From Pseudomonas sp. IPO3778 (GTDB lineage: Bacteria; Pseudomonadota; Gammaproteobacteria; Pseudomonadales; Pseudomonadaceae), in assembly GCF_013386825.1 (NCBI RefSeq), contig NZ_JACARC010000011.1:56187-120186 (forward strand): a stretch of DNA of 64,000 bases, in the 5' to 3' direction. Below, one piece after another: positions 52,176-60,712 of this stretch. The position numbers and the translations under genes were made by a program. Position 1 is the stretch's first letter, and every line of letters starts with the position of its first letter. The notes below the pieces were generated by a model. That model did not search any database and was not told where the DNA came from. It worked only from the letters and a program-made list of their open reading frames with translations.

Positions 52176-52394
52176 ATGAACGCAACCGATAAAGACGATC
52201 CGCAAGTCAGCGGCCGCAATGATCCCGCCATCGACGGCGGCGAGCCCGCGCCGGGCACTGCTGCCGACGCGCCAAAAGACCCGACACCCGACGCCGACCC
52301 AAAGGCCAAAGAAAACGACTACAGTCCAGACTTCAAGCCCGAGCGCGAGCCCAAGCCTGAAACCGATGCCGATATCGATACCCAAGGCGGTTAG
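52176..52394 (+). CDS. Small disordered Pro/Asp/Lys-rich protein
   Basis: 72 aa from ATG 52176 (GAGG 5 nt upstream). Composed mostly of Asp, Pro, Glu, Lys and Ala (PAPGTAADAPKDPTPDADPKA, then KPEREPKPETDADIDTQGG), with no aromatic core and therefore probably disordered. It stands 11 nt before another acidic ORF. Similar small proteins of unknown role are common in Pseudomonas. Confidence 0.7.
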   Translation: MNATDKDDPQVSGRNDPAIDGGEPAPGTAADAPKDPTPDADPKAKENDYSPDFKPEREPKPETDADIDTQGG

Positions 52395-52405
52395 AGGAGA
52401 CGGTC

Positions 52406-52546
52406 ATGTCAGTTGAAATAGACGAAGACGATGAACTCAATGACCCGGGCAATGAAGACCCGGGCTCACTGATGGATGATGCCGAAGTACCGCTTAACGA
52501 CCTGGATGATGCGGCCGACGTCGGCAACACTGAAAACCAGGAATAA
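52406..52546 (+). CDS. Tiny highly acidic protein (46 aa)
   Basis: ATG 52406, TAA 52544-52546, preceded by a strong SD (GAGGAG, 7 nt away). About 40% of residues are Asp/Glu (MSVEIDEDDELNDPGNEDPG, then a DD/DL-rich remainder ending TENQE). The good SD and 11-nt spacing from the previous small gene support translation in the same operon. No function known. It ends 3 nt before the convergent antiporter gene. Confidence 0.65.
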   Translation: MSVEIDEDDELNDPGNEDPGSLMDDAEVPLNDLDDAADVGNTENQE

Positions 52547-52549
52547 GCC

Positions 52550-53896
52550 TCATGTGTGCACCTGGGCACGCCGTTCATACCACACCAGCATGGGCTGCGT
52601 GCTAAGGCCATGAACGACGATGCTCAGGGCTATCACCGATAGCGTCAGGTTCACCGCCACGGCGCTGCTGGTGCCCACCAGCCCATGGTTGATGGCGTAG
52701 AACAGGTAGTAAATACTGCCGATCCCGCGAATCCCGAACCAGCCCACCAGCCCCCGTTGATGGCGATCCAGCAGGCTGCCCCAAGGCATCGACAGCACAC
52801 TGAGCGGGCGAATCACGCAAAACAGCAACGCACCCACCACCAGCGCCCGCCAGTCCCAGTGGCTGACCAGCACCACCCCCAGCAGGGTCACCAGAAACAC
52901 CTCCATGGAACGTTCCACCAGGCTGCCAAAGGCGAGCATGTCGCCCATCATCACGCCTGCGGCGATCTGGGTGTCTTGCAACTCCCCGACGTCACCGTGC
53001 AATGCCTGCTCGGGTTCCACCTCCATATGGCCCACCAACGGTTTTGCCAGATGCTCGGCAGGGATTTGCGAATTGCCCGTGGACTTGAACTCTGCCTGGC
53101 GCAGCCCGAGGCCGGCGGCAAATACCGACAGAAACCCATAGCCGCCGATGGCCTCGGCCACCACGTAGGCCAGGGCAATCAAGGCCAGCGTCAGGTAATC
53201 ATTCGGCGACAGGGTGCTGTCGGCATTGGTGATGCGCATCTTGAGGGTCAGCCGACCGATGCCCCGGCCCATCCAGTAGCCGGTCAACAGGCCGGCCGGT
53301 ACCGCCCAGATCAGGTTCTTCAAGACCCAGCCGCCGAGCCAGTCACCGTCAAACCCGCCGTGTTGCATGAACATCAGCCCGAAGATCACGAACGGGAAGG
53401 CGGTGCCGTCGTTCAGGCCCGCTTCGCCGGACAGGCCGAACCGCAATGAGTCATAGTCCTGGGCATTGTTGACCTGCACCAGGCCCGCGAGCACCGGGTC
53501 GGTGGGCGCAAGAATCGCCCCCACCAACAGCGAAACGCCCCACGACAACCCCAGCAGCCCGTGCAGCACCAGGCACGTGCCGAGTATGGTCAGGAGCATG
53601 ACCGGGCCGGCCATGCCAAACGCGATGCGCCAGGTCCGATGCTGGAGGGGCAGCCGCAGTTTCAGCCCGCTGACAAACAACGAGAACAGCACCGCGACTT
53701 CCGTCAGGTGCTCCATCCAGCGGGCGGAGGCCTTGATGTCCAGGTGCAGCAGGTCCATGCCCAGCGGGCCGATACCCACGCCCAGCAACAGGCACACCGC
53801 CGAGGTGGTGACTGGCATCCAGCGCAGGTAGGAGGAGGTGAGGGCGAGAATCAGCAAGACACTGCCGAGCACTGCCATCCATAAAATAAAGGTCAT
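52550..53896 (-). CDS. Cation:proton antiporter (CPA1/NhaP type)
   Basis: 448 aa from ATG 53896, with CAGGAG upstream. About 12 TM helices. The ion-site region is GAILAPTDPVLAGLVQVNNAQDYDSLRFGLSGEAGLNDGTAFPFV, with the TDP and GEAGLNDG motifs of NhaP-type Na+(K+)/H+ antiporters. Late helices include GIRGIGSIYYL. The gene stands alone between the acidic ORFs and the LysR gene. Likely role is pH or cation homeostasis. Confidence 0.92.
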   Translation of the reverse strand: MTFILWMAVLGSVLLILALTSSYLRWMPVTTSAVCLLLGVGIGPLGMDLLHLDIKASARWMEHLTEVAVLFSLFVSGLKLRLPLQHRTWRIAFGMAGPVMLLTILGTCLVLHGLLGLSWGVSLLVGAILAPTDPVLAGLVQVNNAQDYDSLRFGLSGEAGLNDGTAFPFVIFGLMFMQHGGFDGDWLGGWVLKNLIWAVPAGLLTGYWMGRGIGRLTLKMRITNADSTLSPNDYLTLALIALAYVVAEAIGGYGFLSVFAAGLGLRQAEFKSTGNSQIPAEHLAKPLVGHMEVEPEQALHGDVGELQDTQIAAGVMMGDMLAFGSLVERSMEVFLVTLLGVVLVSHWDWRALVVGALLFCVIRPLSVLSMPWGSLLDRHQRGLVGWFGIRGIGSIYYLFYAINHGLVGTSSAVAVNLTLSVIALSIVVHGLSTQPMLVWYERRAQVHT

Positions 53897-53963
53897 CAAA
53901 GGCTCCTGGACGCTGGGTCCTGAGACGTTTGAGGCGGGCCAATCGCAGCAGGTTCAAAAGGAT

Positions 53964-54884
53964 TCACTCCAGCAGCACAGAACCGGTGGTGCGCAGGCGA
54001 ATCATGTCGATCAACTGCCGCAACCCCGGCTGTGACTGGCGCCGGCTGGGGTAATACATGCACAGTGGCGCGCCGATGCAGGCCCAGTCGGGTAGCACTT
54101 CCACCAGGCGGCCGTCTGCCAGTTGCGGGAGCACGCGGTTTTCCAGGCAGTAGGCAATGCCCACGCCTTGCAGCGCCGCGTCGACGATGGTTTGGGTGTC
54201 GGCCGCGCTGAAGTGGCCGGGTACGTCGAGGCGCTGTTGGCGGGCGCCGTTGCCCAGTTCCCACTTGTAGGGGGTCTTGTCCCCCAGGTACATGCGCACA
54301 CACGAGTGCGCGAGCAAGTCCTTGGGTACCTTAGGCGTGCCGGCCGTTGCCAGGTAGTCAGGGGAGGCGACCATGATCCAGCGCAGCTCGCCGGTCAACG
54401 GCACTGCCACCATGTCCTGGGGTACGGTGGCGCCATAGCGGATGCCGGCGTCGTAGCCCTCGGCGACGATGTCGAGCATGCGGTCTTCGATCATCACGTC
54501 CAGGCGCAGTTGCGGGTAGGTGCGGGTGAACTCGCCCAGCAGCGGCGAGATCAGCAACACGGCGGCGTCCTGGGGTACGTTCAGGCGCAGCCGGCCAATC
54601 GGTGCTTCGCGGTACAGCTCCAGGGTGTCGAGGCCGTCCTGAATCGTCGCAAAGCCGACACTGAGCTTTTCCGCCAGCACCATACCGGCGTCGGTGGGCT
54701 CCACTGCACGGCTGGTGCGGTAGAGCAACTTGACCCCCAGGCGCGTTTCCAGGTTACGCATGGTGTGGCTCAGGGCCGAGGTGGTCACCCCCAGTTCATG
54801 GGCCGCATGCCGGAAGCTGCGGCGCCGGATGATTGCCATGAACACATTAAGGTCGGCCAACTCGGAGCGGTTGAACGCAGCCAT
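53964..54884 (-). CDS. LysR-family transcriptional regulator
   Basis: 306 aa from ATG 54884 (AGG 8 nt upstream); an in-frame GTG at 54893 is a weaker start. N-terminal HTH (LADLNVFMAIIRRRSFRHAAHELGVTTSALSHTMRNLETRLGVKLLYRTSRAVEPT), then the two-lobed effector domain. Divergent from the aldo/keto reductase gene, which is the classic LysR target arrangement; a dyad of LysR form lies between them. Confidence 0.92.
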   Translation of the reverse strand: MAAFNRSELADLNVFMAIIRRRSFRHAAHELGVTTSALSHTMRNLETRLGVKLLYRTSRAVEPTDAGMVLAEKLSVGFATIQDGLDTLELYREAPIGRLRLNVPQDAAVLLISPLLGEFTRTYPQLRLDVMIEDRMLDIVAEGYDAGIRYGATVPQDMVAVPLTGELRWIMVASPDYLATAGTPKVPKDLLAHSCVRMYLGDKTPYKWELGNGARQQRLDVPGHFSAADTQTIVDAALQGVGIAYCLENRVLPQLADGRLVEVLPDWACIGAPLCMYYPSRRQSQPGLRQLIDMIRLRTTGSVLLE

Positions 54885-54921
54885 ATCAAGCACCTTTTAT
54901 AGGGTTTGGGTTGCACACGGC

Positions 54922-54938
54922 GTTGAGCCCGATTCAAC
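54922..54938. promoter_or_regulatory. LysR-type dyad in the lysR-akr gap
   Basis: GTTGA-N7-TCAAC, a T-N11-A type inverted repeat, 38 nt from the LysR start and 59 nt from the reductase start. Typical recognition site for the divergent LysR regulator; binding is inferred. Confidence 0.55.
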
Positions 54939-54996
54939 CACGGATGATCTAGAGTAATCGTTTTTTTACTGTATGTTTCTGGCGGAGGCTTTTTTC

Positions 54997-55980
54997 ATGA
55001 GTATCGAAACCATCAAGATCCCGGGCATCGACAAGGCCGTCTCGCGGATTGCGCTGGGCACCTGGTCCATGGGCGGTTCGATGTGGGGCGGTGCGGATAA
55101 TGAGGTGTCGATCAAGACCATTCGCCATGCGCTGGCCAGCGGCATCAATTTTATCGACAGTGCACCGGTCTACGGCCTCGGGTTATCTGAAGAACTGATC
55201 GGCCGGGCCCTGCGCGGTGTGCGCCACACCGCCGTGATCGCCACCAAGGCCGGCCTGCAATGGGACGATGGCACCGTGCGCCGCAACGCCACGGCCCGGC
55301 GCATCCGCAAGGAAATCGAAGACTCCCTGCAACGCCTCGAAACCGACTACATCGACCTCTACCAGATTCACTGGCCCGACCCCCTGGTGGCCCAGGAAGA
55401 AACCGCCGGCGAGCTGGAAAAACTGCGCCGCGAAGGCAAGATCCTCGCCGTGGGCGTGAGCAATTATTCGCCGGCGCAAATGGACGACTTCCGCCAATAC
55501 ACTCACCTGGACACCGTGCAGCCGCCCTACAACCTGTTCGAGCGGGCGATCGACAGCGACATCCTGCCGTACGCCAAACAAAACGCCCTGGTGGTCTTGG
55601 CTTACGGCTCGATGTGCCGGGGCCTGCTGACCGGCAGCATGCACGCCGCCACGCGTTTCAACGGTGATGATGTGCGCAAGCTCGACCCGAAATTCAAGGC
55701 GCCACGCTTTGAGCAATACCTGGCGGCCGTCGCTGCGCTGGATGTATACGCCCGCGAATGCCACAGCAAGTCGGTGCTGGCCCTGGCCTTGCGCTGGGTG
55801 CTGGACCAGGGCCCGACGATTGCCCTGTGGGGTGCCCGTCGCCCGGAGCAACTCAAAGGCATCGAGGATGCATTCGGCTGGCAGCTCTCGGCCGATGACC
55901 TGCAACATATCGACCGTATTCTGGCCAGCACGATAAAAGATCCGGTAGGGCCGGAATTTATGGCCCCTGCCAAACGTTAG
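54997..55980 (+). CDS. Aldo/keto reductase
   Basis: 327 aa from ATG 54997 (GGAGG 8 nt upstream). AKR motifs: IALGTWSMGG, FIDSAPVYGLGLSEELIGRAL (Asp and catalytic Tyr), ATKAGLQWD (Lys), YQIHWPDP (His), GVSNYSPAQM, and a C-terminal cofactor-binding WGARRPEQLKGI. NADPH-dependent reduction of an aldehyde or ketone is expected; the substrate is unknown. Target of the divergent LysR regulator by context. Confidence 0.93.
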   Translation: MSIETIKIPGIDKAVSRIALGTWSMGGSMWGGADNEVSIKTIRHALASGINFIDSAPVYGLGLSEELIGRALRGVRHTAVIATKAGLQWDDGTVRRNATARRIRKEIEDSLQRLETDYIDLYQIHWPDPLVAQEETAGELEKLRREGKILAVGVSNYSPAQMDDFRQYTHLDTVQPPYNLFERAIDSDILPYAKQNALVVLAYGSMCRGLLTGSMHAATRFNGDDVRKLDPKFKAPRFEQYLAAVAALDVYARECHSKSVLALALRWVLDQGPTIALWGARRPEQLKGIEDAFGWQLSADDLQHIDRILASTIKDPVGPEFMAPAKR

Positions 55981-56050
55981 CCTTCACGACAGGGATGTCT
56001 TGCAGTTGCAAAACAACAAAAGACATCCCTTTGGCGTTGAGGTTTTTGGC

Positions 56051-56812
56051 ATGAAGCGCGGTACCGTATTCAAGATCTTCGGTGGTTTGTTGTGTGTGGT
56101 GGCGGTGGCAGGCGCGTGGAAGTGGCGGGGTAATCCCGATGTGTTGTGGCAGATCGTCAGCCGCCAATGTGTACCCGACCAAAGCCAGCACCAAAACCCC
56201 AGCCCGTGCCTCACCGTTGACCCGGACAAAGGCTTTGCCTTGCTCAAGGACATCAACGGGCCTTATCAGGACCTGCTGATCCCCACCGATAAAGTCACCG
56301 GCATCGAAGACGTCGCGCTGACACGGGACCTGCTGCCCCATTACTTTGCCCAGGCCTGGAAACACCACGACGCGCTGTCCAGCGGCCTGGCCACGCCGAT
56401 TGACGACCGCTATGTATCCCTGGCGATCAACTCCCGCTACGGCCGTTCGCAAAACCAGCTGCATATCCACATCGCCTGCCTGCGACCTGACGTGTTCAAA
56501 ACCCTCAACGACAGCGCCGCGTCCCTCAATGAGCAATGGCAAACCCTGCCGGTGAAACTGCTGGGGCATACCTACAGCGCCCGTACCCTGTCGGCGGCGG
56601 ACTTCGACCTGCGTGACCCGCTGGCGATATTGAATGAGTACGTACGCGCCCAGGGCGACGCCATGGCCAGCTACAGCCTGCTGCTGGCGCCAGAGGCCGA
56701 CGGCAACTTCGTGCTGTTGACCACCCGGTTGACGCTCAAGGAGTGGAACCTGGCGTCCGCCGAAGAGCTGCAAGACCACCAGTGCAACCTGATGACCCAG
56801 GCTGCCCGCTGA
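56051..56812 (+). CDS. cdh: CDP-diacylglycerol pyrophosphatase
   Basis: 253 aa, close to E. coli Cdh (251 aa). An N-terminal membrane anchor (FKIFGGLLCVVAVAGAW) is followed by the family pattern: two cysteines (IVSRQCVP and SPCLTV), LLIPTDKVTGIEDVAL, then SLAINSRYGRSQNQLHIHIACL with the HIT-like active-site histidines (residues 138 and 140). It hydrolyses CDP-diacylglycerol to CMP and phosphatidate. Single gene, 70 nt after the reductase. Confidence 0.93.
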   Translation: MKRGTVFKIFGGLLCVVAVAGAWKWRGNPDVLWQIVSRQCVPDQSQHQNPSPCLTVDPDKGFALLKDINGPYQDLLIPTDKVTGIEDVALTRDLLPHYFAQAWKHHDALSSGLATPIDDRYVSLAINSRYGRSQNQLHIHIACLRPDVFKTLNDSAASLNEQWQTLPVKLLGHTYSARTLSAADFDLRDPLAILNEYVRAQGDAMASYSLLLAPEADGNFVLLTTRLTLKEWNLASAEELQDHQCNLMTQAAR

Positions 56813-56883
56813 ATTCACGCCCACCTGGAGGTATCCACCACAACGACCTGTTTCCACTGTTTACGACATCCGCGACGCTATCC

Positions 56884-56901
56884 GTTGAACGAGTGTTCAG
56901 T
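56884..56901. promoter_or_regulatory. Candidate TetR operator in the transporter-operon promoter
   Basis: GTTGAACGAGTGTTCAGT, with dyad TGAAC-N4-GTTCA, matches 14 of 18 positions of the perfect palindrome at 62895-62912. TTGAAC (56885-56890) and TATGTT (56908-56913) with a 17-nt spacer form a possible sigma-70 promoter, so a protein bound here would cover the -35 box. Confidence 0.5.
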
Positions 56902-56924
56902 TTCAATTATGTTGGCTGCAACCC

Positions 56925-56944
56925 CCCGCCGGGCAACCGGCGGG
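56925..56944 (+). terminator. GC-rich hairpin in the leader of the transporter operon
   Basis: CCCGCCGG (56925-56932), loop GCAA, CCGGCGGG (56937-56944), then CTTGCGCTTTTT. It has the shape of a rho-independent terminator 35 nt before the start codon, downstream of the candidate promoter; it may be an attenuator or the end of cdh transcription. Confidence 0.55.
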
Positions 56945-56979
56945 CTTGCGCTTTTTCTGATTGAACGAGAGGCACTGGC

Positions 56980-58974
56980 ATGCGGTTTTCACCCTTTGTT
57001 GAGCGAATTGCAGGGCAGGGCGTCGCTGCCTGGGACATTCACCACGCCGCCTTCCAGGCCAGCAGCAAGGGCGAAGACATCATCATCCTGAGTGTGGGCG
57101 ACCCGGATTTCGCCACACCGGCGTTCATCACCGACGCCGCCGTCGAGGCCCTGCGCCAGGGCGACACCCACTACACCGAAATCCCCGGCCGCCCGGCACT
57201 GCGGGACGCCATCGCCGCACGTTACCGCCAGTCCCTGGCTCGCCCACTGGATGCTGAAAACGTCATCACCGTGGCCGGGGCGCAGAACGCCTTGTTCGTC
57301 ACCTCGCTGTGCCTGTTGCAGGCCGGTGATGAAGTGATCGTGCTCGACCCGATGTACGTCACCTACGAAGCCACGCTCAAGGCCAGCGGCGCCACGCTGG
57401 TGCGGGTACCGTGTTCCGCCGACCGGGGCTTTCGCCTCGAGCCGGCCCTGCTGGCCGCGGCCATCACGCCCCGCACCCGGGCGATATTTTTTTCCAATCC
57501 CAACAACCCCACCGGCGTGGTGCTCAACCCTCAGGAGTTGCAAGCGATTGCCGACCTGGCGATCGAACATGAGTTGTGGGTGGTGGTGGACGAGGTCTAT
57601 GAAAGCCTGGTGTTCGACGGTGAATACCACAGCCTGGCCGCGCTGCCGGGCATGGCCGAACGCTGCATCGTAATTGGCAGCCTGTCCAAATCCCACGCCA
57701 TGACCGGCTGGCGCATCGGCTGGATCGTCGCCACGCCGGCCATGGTTGCCCACGCCGAAACCCTGGTGTTAAGCATGCTGTATGGCTTGCCGGGGTTTGT
57801 GATGGAGGCCGCCACCGCCGCCATATTGGCCCACGATGAAGTCACCCAGGGCATGCGCGAAACCTACCGACGTCGGCGCGACCTGGTGGTCGCGGGCCTC
57901 AGCGGCTGCCCGGGCATTCACGTGCGCGCCCCGCAAGCGGGCATGTTTGTGTTGGTGGACGTGCGGGACACCGGCCTCAGCTCCCTGGATTTCGCCTGGC
58001 GCCTGTTCCGCGAAGCCGGGGTTTCCGTGCTGGATGCCGCCGCGTTCGGCGAACCGGCCCAGGGCTTCGTGCGCCTGTCGTTCACCCTGGGTGAAACGCG
58101 CCTGGCCGAGGCCTGCGCGCGCATCAGCGGCTTCGTCGCCAAGCTGGCCGGCGAACCCCGGATAGCACCTGCGGCCGCCATCATCAGCGTGCAGCCGATA
58201 GCGGCGAAGAAGATGATCGAGGTGCTCGACCTGCACAAACGCTTCGGCAATATCGAGGTGCTTAAAGGCATCTCCCTGACCGCCCACGAAGGCGAAGTGA
58301 TCTCGTTGATCGGCGCCAGTGGTTCGGGCAAAAGCACCTTGCTGCGTTGTATCAACATGCTGGAAGTGCCGGACCAGGGCAGCATTCACGTTGACGGCGA
58401 AAGCATCAAACTCAACTACGGCCGCCCCGGCGCACCGCTGGTGGCCGATGCCAAACAGTTGGTGCGGATTCGCTCCACCCTCGGCATGGTGTTCCAGAAC
58501 TTCAACCTGTGGCCCCACCGCACGGTGCTGGAGAACCTCATCGAAGCGCCGATCCAGGTGCTGCGGGAAAGCCGTGCCGAAGCCATCGAGCGTGCCGAAG
58601 CCTTGCTCGACCGGGTGGGCCTGGCGGCCAAGCGCAATGAATACCCGGCGTTCCTCTCCGGTGGCCAGCAACAGCGGGTAGCCATTGCCCGCGCCCTGGC
58701 CATGCGCCCCAAAGTCATGTTGTTCGACGAACCCACCTCAGCCCTCGACCCCGAACTGGTGGGCGAAGTGCTGCGGGTGATTCGTTCCCTGGCCGAAGAA
58801 GGCCGCACCATGATCCTGGTGACCCATGAAATGGCGTTCGCCCGGGATGTGTCATCCAAAGTCGCTTTTTTGCATCAAGGCCTGATCGAGGAAACCGGCT
58901 CGCCGGACTCGGTGTTTATCGACCCACGCAGTGAGCGTTGCCGGCAGTTCGTCAACGCGCATCAGACTCGCTAA
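56980..58974 (+). CDS. Fusion: PLP aminotransferase + amino-acid ABC transporter ATPase
   Basis: One uninterrupted 664-aa frame. Residues 1-~390 are a class I aminotransferase: SVGDPDFATP, SNPNNPTGVV, VVDEVYE, PLP-lysine Lys237 in SLSKSHAMTGWRIGW, and Arg in FVRLSF. After a ~20-residue Ala/Ile/Pro linker, residues 412-664 are a complete HisP/OccP-type ATPase: GASGSGKST, LSGGQQQRVAIARAL, LFDEPTSALDP, VTHEM. An internal ATG at 58213 could start the ATPase separately, with only a weak GAAGA before it. Usually these are two proteins. First gene of the operon with binding protein, two permeases and an exporter. Confidence 0.88.
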   Translation: MRFSPFVERIAGQGVAAWDIHHAAFQASSKGEDIIILSVGDPDFATPAFITDAAVEALRQGDTHYTEIPGRPALRDAIAARYRQSLARPLDAENVITVAGAQNALFVTSLCLLQAGDEVIVLDPMYVTYEATLKASGATLVRVPCSADRGFRLEPALLAAAITPRTRAIFFSNPNNPTGVVLNPQELQAIADLAIEHELWVVVDEVYESLVFDGEYHSLAALPGMAERCIVIGSLSKSHAMTGWRIGWIVATPAMVAHAETLVLSMLYGLPGFVMEAATAAILAHDEVTQGMRETYRRRRDLVVAGLSGCPGIHVRAPQAGMFVLVDVRDTGLSSLDFAWRLFREAGVSVLDAAAFGEPAQGFVRLSFTLGETRLAEACARISGFVAKLAGEPRIAPAAAIISVQPIAAKKMIEVLDLHKRFGNIEVLKGISLTAHEGEVISLIGASGSGKSTLLRCINMLEVPDQGSIHVDGESIKLNYGRPGAPLVADAKQLVRIRSTLGMVFQNFNLWPHRTVLENLIEAPIQVLRESRAEAIERAEALLDRVGLAAKRNEYPAFLSGGQQQRVAIARALAMRPKVMLFDEPTSALDPELVGEVLRVIRSLAEEGRTMILVTHEMAFARDVSSKVAFLHQGLIEETGSPDSVFIDPRSERCRQFVNAHQTR

Positions 58975-58998
58975 CTCCAGAAAAGACGGGGCAAGATC

Positions 58999-59835
58999 AT
59001 GAAATCCAAACGATTGGCAAAGTGGTTGAGCAGTGCAGTATTGATGCTGGCGGCAGGTTCGGCGCTTGCAGCGGAAAAACCCATCGTGTTCGCGGTGGCG
59101 GCAGAACCCTACCCGCCGTTCACGGTGAAGGGCGGCAATGGGGAATGGACGGGCTTTGAGGTCGACCTGATCCACAAGCTCTGCGGCCTGATGAAGGCTG
59201 AGTGCCAGATCAAGGAAGTGGCATGGGACGGGATTATTCCGTCGTTGCTGGCGAAGAAAATCGACGTGATCTTCTCCTCGATGTCGGTCACCGACGAGCG
59301 CGAAAAACAGATCGCGTTCAGCCGCGCCTACTACGATTCGCTGCTGGGCATCGCCGGGCCCAAGGGCACCACCGTCGAGGTTTCACCGGCGGGCCTGAAG
59401 GGCAAGGTCATCGGCGTGCAGATCTCCACGGTGAGCGCCAACTACCTGAAGAAGTACTACGAGAAAATTGCTGACCTGAAGTACTACGACACCCAGGAAT
59501 CGGCCAACGCCGACCTGATTGCCGGGCGCACCGACCTGATGATGGCCGACGGTATCGCCATCGCCATGATGGTCAAGACCCCTGAAGCCCAGGGCCTGGC
59601 CGAAATCGCCGAAGTGCCTTACGACCCGGTCATCGGCCGTGGTGTAGGGGCCGGCCTGCGCAAGGAAGACACCGCACTCAAGGCCCGCCTGGACAAGGCG
59701 ATTGGCGAGCTGTTGGTGAGCAAAGACTACGCTGACCTCTCGCAGAGTGTGTTTGGTGTGTCGGTCAGCCCGTGCAAGCGTGCCGATACCCCGGCCTATA
59801 TCAGCAAGGTATGTGACAGCCCCTACACAAACTGA
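58999..59835 (+). CDS. Periplasmic amino-acid-binding protein (ABC family 3)
   Basis: 278 aa with a signal peptide (WLSSAVLMLAAGSALAA). Mature start KPIVFAVAAEPYPPFTVKGGNGEWTGFEVDLIHKLC is diagnostic of family 3 solute-binding proteins; DVIFSSMSVTDEREKQIAFSRAYYDS and the Arg/Asp ligand-grip segment follow. Several cysteines suggest a disulphide (LCGLMKAEC). It supplies the HisQM-like permeases downstream. The exact ligand is unknown; the partner genes suggest an amino acid or acylated derivative. Confidence 0.93.
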   Translation: MKSKRLAKWLSSAVLMLAAGSALAAEKPIVFAVAAEPYPPFTVKGGNGEWTGFEVDLIHKLCGLMKAECQIKEVAWDGIIPSLLAKKIDVIFSSMSVTDEREKQIAFSRAYYDSLLGIAGPKGTTVEVSPAGLKGKVIGVQISTVSANYLKKYYEKIADLKYYDTQESANADLIAGRTDLMMADGIAIAMMVKTPEAQGLAEIAEVPYDPVIGRGVGAGLRKEDTALKARLDKAIGELLVSKDYADLSQSVFGVSVSPCKRADTPAYISKVCDSPYTN

Positions 59836-59856
59836 CCCGGTAGAAGGGGAGTGCTT

Positions 59857-59966
59857 GTGGCGAGGGAGCTTGCTCCCGCTGGGGTGCGAAGCGCCCCCCA
59901 AAAATGGGCCTGCTGCGCAGTCCAGCGGGAGCAAGCTCCCTCGCCACAGCAAGCTCCCTCGCCACA
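59857..59966. repeat. REPIN plus extra half-repeat, inside the transporter operon
   Basis: Complete GAGGGAGCTTGCTCCC-type REPIN at 59857-59948, followed by a duplicated inverted half (GCAAGCTCCCTCGCCACA, 59949-59966). It lies between the binding-protein and permease genes, where such elements often protect the upstream mRNA and raise binding-protein output. Confidence 0.9.
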
Positions 59967-60000
59967 GGGTCATCGCCTGTCATAGAAATAGGGAGCGCCG

Positions 60001-60705
60001 ATGTTCGATTTACTCAACTTCAGCGAGCAAGGCTGGGGCAACGCATTGCTCAAAGGGTTATGGATGACCCTGCAGATCTCCGCCGGCTCGTTTGCCGTGG
60101 GGCTGCTGATCGGCCTGGTGGTGGCCTGCGCCAAGCTCAATGCCCCCCGCCCGATTGCCCTGCTGATGCGCGGTTACACCACGGTGTTTCGCGCAGTGCC
60201 CGAGTTGCTGTTGATCCTGTTGCTGTATTACGCAGGCTCCATGGCGCTTAACGCGCTGATGCTGTGGCTGGGGTTTGAGCAGTTCAACATCAGCGGCCCG
60301 CTGGTGGCGGTGCTGGTGCTGGGGCTGGTGCAAGGGGCGTACGCCTCGGAGATTTTCCGTGCGGCCATCCTGGCCATTCCCCACGGGCAGATCGAAGCGG
60401 CGCGGGCCTTTGGCTTGAGCGGCTTTGGCCTGTTCCGCCGGGTGACCCTGCCGATCATGGCGCCGTATGCACTGGCCGGCATGTCCAACCTGTGGATCAA
60501 CCTGATCAAGGACAGTGCACTGATCAGCGTGGTGGGCACCAACGAACTGCTGTACACCGCCAAACAGGCGGCGGGCTCGACCCGGCACTACCTGTTGTTT
60601 TACCTCACGGCCGCCGCCTTGTATTACCTGGTGACATTGGCCTCCAACTACCTGTCCGGGCGCCTGGAGCGACGTATTCGTCGCTGGATGCCGGTTGTCG
60701 AGTGA
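60001..60705 (+). CDS. ABC transporter permease (HisQ-like)
   Basis: 234 aa with about five TM helices. Opening LNFSEQGWGNALLKGLWMTLQISAGSFAVGLLIGL, conserved RAVPELLLILLLYY, and the EAA loop IEAARAFGLSGFGLFRRVTLP. GGGAGC lies 6 nt upstream of ATG 60001. Pairs with the next gene to form the membrane channel. Confidence 0.94.
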   Translation: MFDLLNFSEQGWGNALLKGLWMTLQISAGSFAVGLLIGLVVACAKLNAPRPIALLMRGYTTVFRAVPELLLILLLYYAGSMALNALMLWLGFEQFNISGPLVAVLVLGLVQGAYASEIFRAAILAIPHGQIEAARAFGLSGFGLFRRVTLPIMAPYALAGMSNLWINLIKDSALISVVGTNELLYTAKQAAGSTRHYLLFYLTAAALYYLVTLASNYLSGRLERRIRRWMPVVE

Positions 60706-60712
60706 GCCGCAC

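Noticed and set aside
52685..53449. 254-aa ORF opposite the antiporter gene
   Set aside because: His/Gln-rich shadow translation; the minus-strand antiporter has proper membrane helices and ion-site motifs.
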